A stretch of DNA of 64,000 bases from Hwanghaeella sp964350445 (lineage in GTDB: Bacteria > Pseudomonadota > Alphaproteobacteria > UBA8366 > Aestuariispiraceae): assembly GCA_964350445.1 (NCBI GenBank), contig CAYGKA010000010.1:1-64000 (forward strand). The letters are read 5' to 3'. Positions within the stretch are counted from its first letter, which is position 1; every line of letters begins with the position of its first letter. Under the pieces are notes generated by a model that worked only from the letters and a program-made list of their open reading frames with translations, searched no databases and was not told the DNA's origin. The position numbers and the translations under genes were made by a program. Below are positions 33,929-42,532 of the stretch, piece after piece.

Positions 33929-34086
33929 TTCGATCTCCTTATATCTATACCCCTCCCTCTCGGTCGGGGGCCGGAACTCCGGTGAAGAATCCGGGGCCGG
34001 CGATCTCTTGATCGGCGATGAGGCATACCCAACCGGCCTCATCTACCGCATACGCATGTGCCACCCGGAGACACTGCCTCCGCGCG
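33929..34086 (-). promoter_or_regulatory. Long structured 5' leader of rpmI-rplT
   Basis: About 158 nt between the predicted transcription start and the rpmI ATG. It contains a perfect 8-bp stem GATGAGGC (34017-34024) / GCCTCATC (34036-34043), a 5-bp stem CGATC/GATCG (34001-34014) and a GC-rich foldable block 33960-34000. L20 autocontrol through this leader is plausible by analogy but not shown. Confidence 0.45.
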
Positions 34087-34092
34087 ACCGCG

Positions 34093-34121
34093 GGGATATA
34101 CGAGACTAAACCCCCATATGC
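34093..34121 (-). promoter_or_regulatory. Sigma70-type promoter for rpmI-rplT
   Basis: Minus strand: -35 TTGCAT (34116-34121) and -10 TATATC (34093-34098) with a 17-bp spacer; predicted start near 34086. Confidence 0.6.
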
Positions 34122-34260
34122 AAGACGGCATTTCCCGCAAACCACGGCAGCCCGTCACAAACGGCCCCATTCGGGCGCAACCCGCCATCCACCGCATCAG
34201 GTTACCGCTAAATCACGATTTTCTGATAGTGTGCCCAACAGAAACACCGGCAACAGCCCT

Positions 34261-35316
34261 ATGGGGACGAAAATGCGACGATGGATCAAATGGGTCTCGG
34301 CGATGCTGGCGGCGGCGATACCGCTTTTCCTGTTCGTCGCGATCCTGTCCCTGTTCGGGGTCGGTGACGGGGAATTGCGGGCGGTGACCGCGTCCGCCGG
34401 GTTTAGCCCGGAAATCCTGAAACCCTACCCTGAATCCCGCCTGGCGATCGTCACGATCGAATACGGCTGGTGGGTTTTCGCCCATGTTCTGATTTGCCTC
34501 GTCGTCGCGGCCTATTTTGCGGCCCTGCTGGCGGGACATGCGGAGCGCGAATCGCGCGAGGTCATGCCACGTCTGGCGACCGTCGCCGGTTATATCGCCG
34601 TGGTGGTCGGCGTTCTGGCCTTCCTGGTCCTGACGCCGGAACGCAATGGGGCGGCGGTCGATACCCAATTCGCCAATCTTGTTATTACGCCCTTCTACTA
34701 TTTCCTCACCGAAATCGGCTTGTCCGGGCAGTTTCCCGATCACGGCGGCGACCCTTGGGTTTACCTATCCCTGGCCGCCCTGGGCCCGACCGCCTTCGGC
34801 GTCCTTTGCGTGTCGCTGGCATCGGGCGTGTTCCATAACGATATACAGAACCGTCGACGCTTCGGCAGCGAGGGGTGGGAGCAGGACTTTGCTTCCTGCC
34901 TGCGGTCGCTGAAGACCTATGCCGCGGTGCTGAGCCTGATCCTGGTTTCCTCGACCCTGACAGCCCGCGCCTATTTTCACATCGTTCCGAACATGCTGGC
35001 CGCCCCGTCGAAAGATGCGCCCGGCGCGGCAGCCATTTTCGCGGTCTACGCGGACTTCGCCGCCACGCTCTCCACGGCTGTCGGCCTGCTCTTCACCATG
35101 ACGCTGGTCGCGGCTTTCGCGCCGGGTCTGATTGTCCTGCTGCGGGACGTCAGCGGCGCGGTACGAGGCCAGGGTCAAGACGGTCGCCAATCCCTGCTGG
35201 AGCAACTTGGCCTGACCGACCTGCGCAGCAGTTTCGGCACCTTGCTGCGCATCGGATTGACAGTGGCCTCCCCAGCGCTCGCCTCGCCGATTGCGGAGGT
35301 GTTCCAAACCCTATAG
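34261..35316 (+). CDS. Polytopic membrane protein of unknown function
   Basis: 351 aa with about six TM segments: ~14-32 (AMLAAAIPLFLFVAILSLFG), ~64-86 (WWVFAHVLICLVVAAYFAAL), ~103-122, ~160-185, ~222-240 and ~275-300. Short charged loops; no domain recognised. The ATG at 34261 starts a typical N-terminus (MGTKMRRWIKWV); the frame is open 81 codons upstream but that part is not protein-like. 48 bp before the flavoprotein gene, perhaps co-transcribed. Confidence 0.6.
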   Translation: MGTKMRRWIKWVSAMLAAAIPLFLFVAILSLFGVGDGELRAVTASAGFSPEILKPYPESRLAIVTIEYGWWVFAHVLICLVVAAYFAALLAGHAERESREVMPRLATVAGYIAVVVGVLAFLVLTPERNGAAVDTQFANLVITPFYYFLTEIGLSGQFPDHGGDPWVYLSLAALGPTAFGVLCVSLASGVFHNDIQNRRRFGSEGWEQDFASCLRSLKTYAAVLSLILVSSTLTARAYFHIVPNMLAAPSKDAPGAAAIFAVYADFAATLSTAVGLLFTMTLVAAFAPGLIVLLRDVSGAVRGQGQDGRQSLLEQLGLTDLRSSFGTLLRIGLTVASPALASPIAEVFQTL

Positions 35317-35364
35317 CTACCGGGCTCGACAACCCGTTGAGCGGAGCGCCACGAGCCGAGACCC

Positions 35365-36585
35365 ATGCAATACGACACCGTCATTATCGGCGCCGGCGCC
35401 GCCGGCATGATGTGCGCCATCCATGCCGCAAGACCGGGCGGTCCGCGCGTGCTGGTGATCGACCATGCCAAGGCGCCGGGGGAGAAGATTCGCATCTCCG
35501 GCGGCGGGCGCTGCAACTTCACCAATCTGGAAGCGGCCCCCGACCGGTTCCTGTCCGCCAACCCGCATTTCTGCAAATCGGCACTCAGCCGCTATACGCA
35601 ATGGGACTTCATCGATCTGGTCCAACGACACGGCATTCCCTATCACGAAAAGGCTCTGGGCCAGCTGTTTTGCGATACTTCCGCCCAGGACATCATCCGC
35701 CTGTTGCTGGATGAGATGGAGAAGGCTGATGTCGAATTGCGCCTAGAAACAAGTCTAGCCGCGTATTCAAAACCCGAATCCGGTTTTGCGCTGACACTTG
35801 AATCAGATGGTCATCGCGCTTCTGTGTCCTGCCGCAACCTTGTCGTCGCTTGCGGCGGCAAGTCGATCCCCAAGATGGGCGCCACGGGCTTCGGATATCA
35901 GATAGCCGACTATTTCGGCCACAAGATAACGGGAATTCGTGCGGGCCTGGTCCCCTTGACCTTCACGCCGGACGAAACGGAGGAATTCAAGGCCCTCTCC
36001 GGCCTGTCCTGCGAGGGCGCGCTTTCCTGTTCCGGCGCCTACGGCCAAGCCCGTTTCGAGGAAGCGGTGCTGTTCACCCATCGCGGCCTTTCAGGCCCCG
36101 CCGTGTTGCAGATCTCCTCCTATTGGCGCGAAGGACTGCCCGTCACCTTGATGCTGCGGCCAGACATCGACCTCTTCGCGGAATTGAAGCGGCAAAAGAG
36201 CGTGAACGGTAAACGGCATGTGGCGACCATCCTGTCGGAGTTTCTCCCCAAGCGCCTTGCCCAATCCTTCGCCGATCCTGCGGGACTGGCGGAGAAAAAC
36301 ATCGCCGATGTCAGCGACAAGTCCCTATCCGAACTCGCCGCCATGATCCAAGACCGGGAAATCCGCCCGGCCGGGTCAGAGGGCTACCGAACGGCGGAAG
36401 TAACCGTTGGCGGCGTCGATACGGCAGGCCTCAATTCCAAGTCCATGGAGTCGAAAACCGTTCCCGGCCTCTATTTCATCGGCGAAGTCGTGGACGTCAC
36501 CGGCTGGCTCGGCGGGTATAACTTCCAGTGGGCCTGGTCGTCCGGCTGGGCGGCGGGCACGGCGATTTCGGGCGAGGAGGGATAG
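35365..36585 (+). CDS. YhiN/HI0933-family FAD-dependent oxidoreductase
   Basis: 406 aa. N-terminal dinucleotide-binding motif DTVIIGAGAAGMMCAIHAA (~4-22), followed by the family hallmark GEKIRISGGGRCNFTN (~38-53). The C-terminal FAD-contact segment LYFIGEVVDVTGWLGGYNFQ (~371-390) is characteristic. These flavoproteins are of undefined substrate. Convergent with the Pat-type gene. Confidence 0.9.
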   Translation: MQYDTVIIGAGAAGMMCAIHAARPGGPRVLVIDHAKAPGEKIRISGGGRCNFTNLEAAPDRFLSANPHFCKSALSRYTQWDFIDLVQRHGIPYHEKALGQLFCDTSAQDIIRLLLDEMEKADVELRLETSLAAYSKPESGFALTLESDGHRASVSCRNLVVACGGKSIPKMGATGFGYQIADYFGHKITGIRAGLVPLTFTPDETEEFKALSGLSCEGALSCSGAYGQARFEEAVLFTHRGLSGPAVLQISSYWREGLPVTLMLRPDIDLFAELKRQKSVNGKRHVATILSEFLPKRLAQSFADPAGLAEKNIADVSDKSLSELAAMIQDREIRPAGSEGYRTAEVTVGGVDTAGLNSKSMESKTVPGLYFIGEVVDVTGWLGGYNFQWAWSSGWAAGTAISGEEG

Positions 36586-36598
36586 GTCGCCCTCCCGG

Positions 36599-39292
36599 CT
36601 ACAGCTTCAGTTCCAGCTCGATCAGTTCCGGCGATTCCCGGGACATCTTCTGCTTGAAACCCAACTCGCCGCACATCTGGCGCATCCGCTTGTTTTCCTT
36701 GAACGTGACGCCGTCGACGATGGAGAGCCCGTCGGCCTTCGCATAGTCCAGCAAGTGCTGCATCAAGGACCAGCCCAGGCCCAGCCCTTGCAGGTCCCCG
36801 CGAACGATGAGGCCGAATTCGGCGCGTTCATGGTTCGCATCCGCCATCAGGCGCGACACCCCGGCTAATTCGCCCTGGGATTCGGCACTCGCGCCGATGA
36901 TGGCGACGAATGCCATGGACCGGGAATAGTCCAACTGGGTCAGACGGACCAGTTCCACATCCGTGAAACGCGAAACCGAGGTGAGCAGCCGCATCCGGAT
37001 ATCCTCCGCCGAGGTCTTGTCCAGGAAGGTCGGGTAGAGCGCCGCGTCTTCCGGCCGGATCGCCCGAAGGACGACCTCCACCCCGTTCTCCACGGTGATC
37101 TTCTTGGTCCAGGCATTCGGATAGGGCCTCAACGCGAGGTCCGGGTTCGGCCCCGGTTCGTCCACCCGGGCCGGATCGATGACGATCCGCGCGTCCAGCG
37201 CCAGGGCCCGGTCTCCGCTCACCAGAAGCGGGTTGATGTCGATTCCCGATACGCAGGGGAAGTCAACGACCAGGCTGGAAACGGCCCGGATCATCTTGAT
37301 GATCATCGCGCGGTCCGCCGGCCTGTGGCCCCGATATCCGGCCAGGAGGCGGCCGATCCGCGTCTGGTCGATAAGATCACCAGCCAGGACGTCGTCGATC
37401 GGCGGCAGGGCGATCGCCGTGTCCTTCAATACTTCCACCGCCGTGCCGCCGGCGCCGAACAGAACCACCGGCCCGAAAGTCGGGTCGTGTTTCATGCCGA
37501 TGATCAATTCATTGGAATCCGGCAGCGATACCATGGGCTGGATCATGAACCCGTCGATCCTGGCGTCCGAATGGCTGCGGCCGACCTTGTCGATCATGCC
37601 CATGACGGTCTGGCCGACCGCCTCCGCCGTCTCCAGGCCAAGGGCGACCCCACCGACATCGGTCTTATGCGTGATGTCCCGCGACAGCAGTTTCACCACC
37701 AGACGGCCATGGCCGGGCAGCAGTTCTTCGGCAACCTTGCGCGCTTCCGCTGCGTCGCGCGCGACCAGAGAGGGCGGCGTAGGAATGCCATAGGCGGAGA
37801 AGACGCGCTTCGCTTCCGGTTCGGTCAGGATCGTCCTGCCCTCGGCCGCTACCGTGCTGAAAATCTCGGCGGCGACCGCCGTGTCGCCCGTCGGTTCGTC
37901 GCCGCCATAGGCCGGCACACGGGTCAAAAGCCGCTGCGACTGGGTCCAGCTTTCCAGCAGGCTCATCGCCTCCGCCGCCTGGGCCGGCGTGTCGAAGCTG
38001 GCCACGCCGGATTTGCGCAGTACGTGGCGCGCGCCTTTCGCGGAATGTTCGCCGAGCCAACAGCCGAAGACCGGTTTATGATTGATCCTGCCCTTTTCGA
38101 CCATGGCGGAGATTTCCTGCGCCGCCGCGATGGGCGAGGCCAGCGCCGTCGGGCAGCTCATCACCAGAATGGCATCCACGCCCGGGTCCTTTGCAACGAT
38201 CGAAACCGCGTCACGATACCGCTGCGGCGGCGCATCGCCGATGATATCGACGGGATTGGACTTGGACCAGGTCGGCGGGAGCACGGCGTTGAGGGCTTCG
38301 ATCGTCTCCGGGCTCAGCGTCGCAAGGTCGCTACCGTAATCCATCATCTGATCGACGGCGAGCACGCCCGCCCCGCCGCCATTGGTGACGATGCCGACCC
38401 GCATGTCGGGAATGGAGGAAAAATGTTCGATGGTTTCGGCCGCGAGGAACAGGTCATCCAGATCCTTCACCCGAACGACGCCCGCGCGCCGCAGGATGGC
38501 GTCCACCACCGTGTCGGACCCGGCCAATGCGCCGGTATGGGTGGCCGCCGCTTTCGCCGCCGCCTCGTGCCTGCCCGATTTCACCGCAAGGACAGGCTTC
38601 AGCCGGGATGCCGCCCGGGCCGCCGAAATAAATTTCCGGGGATTGGGGATTGATTCCAAATAAAGTAGAATGGCCTTCGTGTGCCGATCCATCGCCAGCA
38701 GGTCGATGCAATCCGCCATATCGACATCCGCCATGTCGCCCAGCGATACGATGTGGGAGAAACCGACATCCCGGTCGGCGGCCCAATCGATCAGCGCGGT
38801 GACGATCGCGCCGGATTGCGACAGCAGGGCCAGCTTGCCCGGCATCGGCGCCATATGGGTGAAGCTGGCGTTCAGCCCCACATGCGGCGCCATCATACCG
38901 ACCGTGTTCGGGCCTATGACGCGGAACAAATGGGGTTTCGCGGCATCCAGCATCTTCTGCCGCAGACCGTTGCGGTCGTTGATGCCCGCAGTCAGCACCA
39001 CCGCTGTCCGTGTCCCGCGTTTGGCGAGTTGGGCGATCACCCCCGGAACCGATTTCGGCGGCGTCATGACGACGGCGATATCCGGCGCTTCCGGCAAGTC
39101 CGCGATCTTCCGGTAACACGGGATGCCGTTGATTGCGTCATGCTTCGGATTGACCGGATAGACCGCCCCTTTGAACCCGTTCGAGGCGACGTTACGCAAG
39201 ACGATCTGTCCGACAGAGCCAGCCTTGGGCGACGCGCCGATCAGGGCGATCGATTGCGGCGCAAGGATGGGGTCGAGGTTTCGAATGGTCAT
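36599..39292 (-). CDS. Pat-type fusion: NDP-forming acyl-CoA synthetase + GNAT acetyltransferase
   Basis: 897 aa. Order: CoA-binding Rossmann domain (~10-130, PQSIALIGASPKAGSVGQIV), succinyl-CoA-ligase-like domains (~150-460), ATP-grasp domain (~475-695, LLSRDITHKTDVGGVALGL) and C-terminal GNAT (~735-897, RGDLQGLGLGWSLMQHLL). Size and order match PatZ/YfiQ, the protein lysine acetyltransferase. Unlike the enterobacterial enzymes as I recall them, the position equivalent to the phospho-His retains His (AATHTGALAGSD), so synthetase activity may survive. It may acetylate acyl-CoA synthetases; a sirtuin is encoded at 52.3 kb. Confidence 0.88.
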   Translation of the reverse strand: MTIRNLDPILAPQSIALIGASPKAGSVGQIVLRNVASNGFKGAVYPVNPKHDAINGIPCYRKIADLPEAPDIAVVMTPPKSVPGVIAQLAKRGTRTAVVLTAGINDRNGLRQKMLDAAKPHLFRVIGPNTVGMMAPHVGLNASFTHMAPMPGKLALLSQSGAIVTALIDWAADRDVGFSHIVSLGDMADVDMADCIDLLAMDRHTKAILLYLESIPNPRKFISAARAASRLKPVLAVKSGRHEAAAKAAATHTGALAGSDTVVDAILRRAGVVRVKDLDDLFLAAETIEHFSSIPDMRVGIVTNGGGAGVLAVDQMMDYGSDLATLSPETIEALNAVLPPTWSKSNPVDIIGDAPPQRYRDAVSIVAKDPGVDAILVMSCPTALASPIAAAQEISAMVEKGRINHKPVFGCWLGEHSAKGARHVLRKSGVASFDTPAQAAEAMSLLESWTQSQRLLTRVPAYGGDEPTGDTAVAAEIFSTVAAEGRTILTEPEAKRVFSAYGIPTPPSLVARDAAEARKVAEELLPGHGRLVVKLLSRDITHKTDVGGVALGLETAEAVGQTVMGMIDKVGRSHSDARIDGFMIQPMVSLPDSNELIIGMKHDPTFGPVVLFGAGGTAVEVLKDTAIALPPIDDVLAGDLIDQTRIGRLLAGYRGHRPADRAMIIKMIRAVSSLVVDFPCVSGIDINPLLVSGDRALALDARIVIDPARVDEPGPNPDLALRPYPNAWTKKITVENGVEVVLRAIRPEDAALYPTFLDKTSAEDIRMRLLTSVSRFTDVELVRLTQLDYSRSMAFVAIIGASAESQGELAGVSRLMADANHERAEFGLIVRGDLQGLGLGWSLMQHLLDYAKADGLSIVDGVTFKENKRMRQMCGELGFKQKMSRESPELIELELKL

Positions 39293-39324
39293 GGCGGATC
39301 AGGTCCTCCAACGAAAGCAATAGG

Positions 39325-39360
39325 CCCGTAACAGTGCCACAGCAAGGTTACTGTTTCGGG
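39325..39360. promoter_or_regulatory. Inverted repeat upstream of the Pat-type gene
   Basis: CCCGTAACAGT (39325-39335) and ACTGTTTCGGG (39350-39360) form an 11-bp arm pair with one mismatch and a 14-bp gap, 33 bp upstream of the start codon. Candidate operator or leader hairpin. A second small palindrome GTCAC-N6-GTGAC lies at 39395-39410. Confidence 0.35.
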
Positions 39361-39481
39361 TCGCGGCGCAGGATTTTCAGCGGAATCGCAAAACGTCACT
39401 TATCGGTGACTATTTGATAGTGCCAGAAGCAGGCCCGTAACGAAACGAGAATTTTCGCACTGCACAAACCCCGGATTCGGG

Positions 39482-40444
39482 CTATCGGTCCGAAAACCGG
39501 CGCAGTGCCGCCTCAGCCTCCGCCACCATCCTGGTGACGACCTCTCCCGCCGGCGGGATGTCGTTGACCAGATCCGCCGCTTCCCCTGCGATGGTGGCAA
39601 ACGTGTCCATGTCGCCCGCATCACGCGCGCGGGCATGGTCGGCCTGGATGTCGGCCAACCCCTCGTCCATCGCATCCTCACCTTGTTCCGCCCAATGCGT
39701 GATGAACGGATTGCGCAGCGTGCGGATGTCGTAGGGCGCGGGCCAGGCGATGCCGCGCGCCTTGTCGAAGACCGATCCGCGATAGGTTGCATCCCCGCTG
39801 CCCTCGGCCAGGCGTTGTTTGCCCGCTTCCGGTGCCAGCGATTCCCGGGTGGCGTAGAAACGGGTGCCGACAAGCACCCCGTCCGCGCCCAGCATCAGCG
39901 CCGCCGCCAGACCGCGGCCATCGCCGACCCCGCCGGCGGCCACCACAACGACGTCGGGCGCCAAGGCGTCACGCACGGCCGGAACCAGTGGAAAGGTCGC
40001 CCGCGCGGCGCCGTGCCCGCCGGCCTCGGTTCCCTGGGCGACAACGATATCGGCGCCCTGGTCCGCGACTTCCCGCGCCTGGGCAACCGATTGGGCTTGG
40101 CAGATCAAGCGAGACCCGGCCGCCTTCACTTTTTCCGCATAGGGCGCAACACCGCCGAAAGACAGCATGATTGCTGCCGGAGAATGCGAGAGAACTTCAT
40201 CAAGCAGCGACGGGTTCTTGTCCAAGGCCCAGGTGATGAAGCCGGTGCCGATCCGGGTGTTGCCGGCCTCGCGCAGTTCCCGCATCACCCAATCGGTTTC
40301 GCTGTAACCACCGCCAAGCAGTCCAAGGCCGCCGGCCTCGCTGACTGCGGCCGCGAGCCTGCCGCCCGTGACGCCCGCCATCGGGGCACAGAGCACCGGA
40401 TGCTGGATATTCAAAAGATCCGTCAGGGCCGTCTTAAGCGCCAT
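39482..40444 (-). CDS. Nitronate monooxygenase-family flavin oxidoreductase
   Basis: 320 aa FMN-dependent TIM barrel. Start ALKTALTDLLNIQHPVLCAPMAGVTGG; phosphate-binding and flavin segments QGTEAGGHGA (~137) and VVAAGGVGDGRGLAAALMLGADGVLVGTRF (in parts, ~167-196) match 2-nitropropane dioxygenase-like enzymes. It may detoxify propionate-3-nitronate, but the family also includes enoyl reductases. 21 bp downstream of ilvE on the same strand. Confidence 0.86.
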   Translation of the reverse strand: MALKTALTDLLNIQHPVLCAPMAGVTGGRLAAAVSEAGGLGLLGGGYSETDWVMRELREAGNTRIGTGFITWALDKNPSLLDEVLSHSPAAIMLSFGGVAPYAEKVKAAGSRLICQAQSVAQAREVADQGADIVVAQGTEAGGHGAARATFPLVPAVRDALAPDVVVVAAGGVGDGRGLAAALMLGADGVLVGTRFYATRESLAPEAGKQRLAEGSGDATYRGSVFDKARGIAWPAPYDIRTLRNPFITHWAEQGEDAMDEGLADIQADHARARDAGDMDTFATIAGEAADLVNDIPPAGEVVTRMVAEAEAALRRFSDR

Positions 40445-40465
40445 TGTTCCCCCAAGAAACAGCCG

Positions 40466-41374
40466 TTAAGGCATTTCCACCACCGTCCGCCACTCGGGAT
40501 GGGCATCGTCGATGCCCGTCGTCAGTGCGGCGAACCGTGTCTTCAGCAATTCCGTGATCGGTCCGGGTGAGCCTTGGCCGAGCGGCAGGCGGTCGATGGC
40601 ACGAACCGGCGCGATCTCCCACGCCGTGCCGCAGAAGAAGGCTTCTTGCGCGGCCGCCAGTTCGGACCGGTCGATCGGCCTTTCTTCAACGGGTATCCCG
40701 GCCTCGTTCAACAAGGTGATGACGGTCGCGCGGGTGATGCTCTCCAGGATATCAGATTGCTTGTCGGCGGTGACCGCCACGCCGTCGCGCACCATGAAGA
40801 AGCACATGGCCGGTCCTTCCGAGACCTTGCCGCCCTGCGTCAGCATCAGCGCCGTGTCGTACCCGTCGGCGCGCGCCTGAACCGAGGCCAGGCGGCCGTT
40901 CAAATAATTGCCGGTCGCCTTCACCCGCTGCGGCAGGGAACTGTCCGGCGAACGCCGCCAACTGGAAACCTGCACGTCCAAGCCGTCGGTCGCGTAGTCC
41001 CCCCGCGCCATCGCGGTGACCGCAAGAGAAACAGGCGCGCATATGAAGGGCTGTCCCGGCCCCGACAGGAAGGCCGTCACGGTGATATGCACATTGGCGC
41101 GGAAACCGTTGGCTTTCAGAAGTTCGATGATGGCGTCCCGGCATTCATCGGCGGTGATGATCCGCTCATAGCGCATGAAACGCTGGCTGAACTCCAACCG
41201 CTTCAGATGTTCGTCCAATTGCCAAACGTTGAGGACCTTGCGTTCCGCGTCCCAATAGGCGCGCACGCCTTCGAAGACCGCGGCCCCGTATTTGAAGGCC
41301 AGTGAGGAAACATGGCAGGTGGCGTCCTGCCATTTCACGAGGCCGTCAAGCCAGGCATAGTCCGGATTGCTCAT
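40466..41374 (-). CDS. ilvE: Branched-chain amino acid aminotransferase
   Basis: Fold-type IV PLP transaminase, 302 aa. LAFKYGAAVFEGVRAYW (~25-41), PLP lysine in RVKATGNYLNGRLASVQA (~160), and FFCGTAWEIAPVRAIDR (~252) with a phosphate-binding turn. Reversible Leu/Ile/Val transamination. D-amino-acid transaminase or ADC lyase are less likely given length and motifs. Heads a unit with the nitronate monooxygenase-like gene. Confidence 0.9.
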   Translation of the reverse strand: MSNPDYAWLDGLVKWQDATCHVSSLAFKYGAAVFEGVRAYWDAERKVLNVWQLDEHLKRLEFSQRFMRYERIITADECRDAIIELLKANGFRANVHITVTAFLSGPGQPFICAPVSLAVTAMARGDYATDGLDVQVSSWRRSPDSSLPQRVKATGNYLNGRLASVQARADGYDTALMLTQGGKVSEGPAMCFFMVRDGVAVTADKQSDILESITRATVITLLNEAGIPVEERPIDRSELAAAQEAFFCGTAWEIAPVRAIDRLPLGQGSPGPITELLKTRFAALTTGIDDAHPEWRTVVEMP

Positions 41375-41455
41375 GGAAACCGTCCTTTCGGCGGGAAAGC
41401 CGGGCGGTGAAGAATTGGCGATTGCCCGGCGAAGGCAAGATTAATTCATCCCCCC

Positions 41456-41503
41456 GAAAAGCAAAGACCCAGAAAAGCTGAGACCCAGAAAAGCTTAGAC
41501 CCT
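41456..41503. repeat. Three 16-bp tandem repeats upstream of ilvE
   Basis: Contiguous units GAAAAGCAAAGACCCA, GAAAAGCTGAGACCCA and GAAAAGCTTAGACCCT at 41456, 41472 and 41488, 82 bp before the ilvE start. Non-coding. Possible regulator array or replication-slippage product. Confidence 0.75.
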
Positions 41504-41530
41504 GAGACGCAACGGCCGCTCAAAAAGCAA

Positions 41531-41554
41531 AGGCCCGGGACAATGCCCGGGCCT
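41531..41554 (-). terminator. Terminator of the BI-1 gene
   Basis: 9-bp GC-rich stem AGGCCCGGG / CCCGGGCCT; on the minus strand it is followed by TTTGCTTTTTG. 27 bp past the stop of the BI-1 homolog. Confidence 0.8.
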
Positions 41555-41581
41555 TCACCTGTTCGATCGGTGATACGGGGC

Positions 41582-42325
41582 TTATTCGCCGCGCATCATG
41601 CCGAGGATGTTCAGGATGTGAATGAACATCACGATGAAGCTGCCATAGAGGCGAAGCGCCCCGAAGATCGCCAACCGGGCGACCTGATCCTGGCCGTAAT
41701 GTTCAGAGTACATGTTCTTGATGTCCTGCGTTTCCCAAGCGGTGATCGCCGCGAAGAGCAGGACAACCCCAACGGAAATAAGGAGCGCGAAGCCCGAACT
41801 TTCGATGAAGAAGTAGTTCACCAGCATCGCGATCAAGATACCGATCGTTGCCATCAGGGCGAAACGGCCGATCCCGGACAGGTTCTTCTTCGTCGTATAG
41901 CCGAACAGGCTGGCGCCCGCGAACATACCGGCCGTGATGAAGAAAGCGCGGGCGACATCCATCGTGCCGGCGGTCGTCTGCAGGAAGAGCGCCACCATCG
42001 GGGAGATCATGATACCCCAGAGCGCGCAATAGACCCAATAGAAGGCCTGCGCTGCGACACCGCTCTTCATGGTGATGATCTTGGGTGAGAACCAACCCAT
42101 GCCAATCACCGCGATAAGCAGAGCCCATTTCATCGGGCCGACCGCCAGGGTCACCATCAACTCGGGCATATTCGCCATGGCCAGAACCATGACGCCCGTG
42201 AAGGCGACGCCGAGGGCCATATAGTTGTAGGTCCCCAACATGTACTTGCGCAGACCTTCGTCGAAGTCTGCGCGGGTGCCGACTTGTTCGACAGTCGTTG
42301 CGCGAGCGCGCGGATCAAATGCCAT
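41582..42325 (-). CDS. Bax inhibitor-1 / YccA-family membrane protein
   Basis: 247 aa, seven TM segments. N-terminal soluble tail (~1-38) then hydrophobic segments beginning YNYMALGVAFTGVMVLAMAN; conserved FGYTTKKNLSGIGRFALMA (~140) and C-terminal ALRLYGSFIVMFIHILNILG. The family includes pH-gated Ca2+ leak channels (BsYetJ) and FtsH modulators (YccA). ATG 42325 (MAFDPRARATTVEQ) is used; the frame is open 42 codons further. Confidence 0.93.
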   Translation of the reverse strand: MAFDPRARATTVEQVGTRADFDEGLRKYMLGTYNYMALGVAFTGVMVLAMANMPELMVTLAVGPMKWALLIAVIGMGWFSPKIITMKSGVAAQAFYWVYCALWGIMISPMVALFLQTTAGTMDVARAFFITAGMFAGASLFGYTTKKNLSGIGRFALMATIGILIAMLVNYFFIESSGFALLISVGVVLLFAAITAWETQDIKNMYSEHYGQDQVARLAIFGALRLYGSFIVMFIHILNILGMMRGE

Positions 42326-42532
42326 CTTCTCTACCCAGTCCTGTTGTTTATCGGTTGCCTGTTGTCTTTTTTCGCCGGATCGCAATACGAAAACCGGCGG
42401 ACAGCCCGTCCACCCCGTCTCAATCGCGGCATTCTCATTCAATATTGGCATGAAACGTTACAATTTCAATCCGCTAACAGGGATTTCATAAGCAAAATGC
42501 GGAGCATTCGCAGTTGAAACGGCGGAAACCCG

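Noticed and set aside
34018..34260. N-terminal extension of the 34-kb membrane protein
   Set aside because: Low-complexity, overlaps the rpmI leader and promoter; the ATG at 34261 gives a normal membrane-protein start.
37325..38653. 442-codon plus-strand frame opposite the Pat-type gene
   Set aside because: Shadow frame; no recognisable domain and His/Arg-rich composition.
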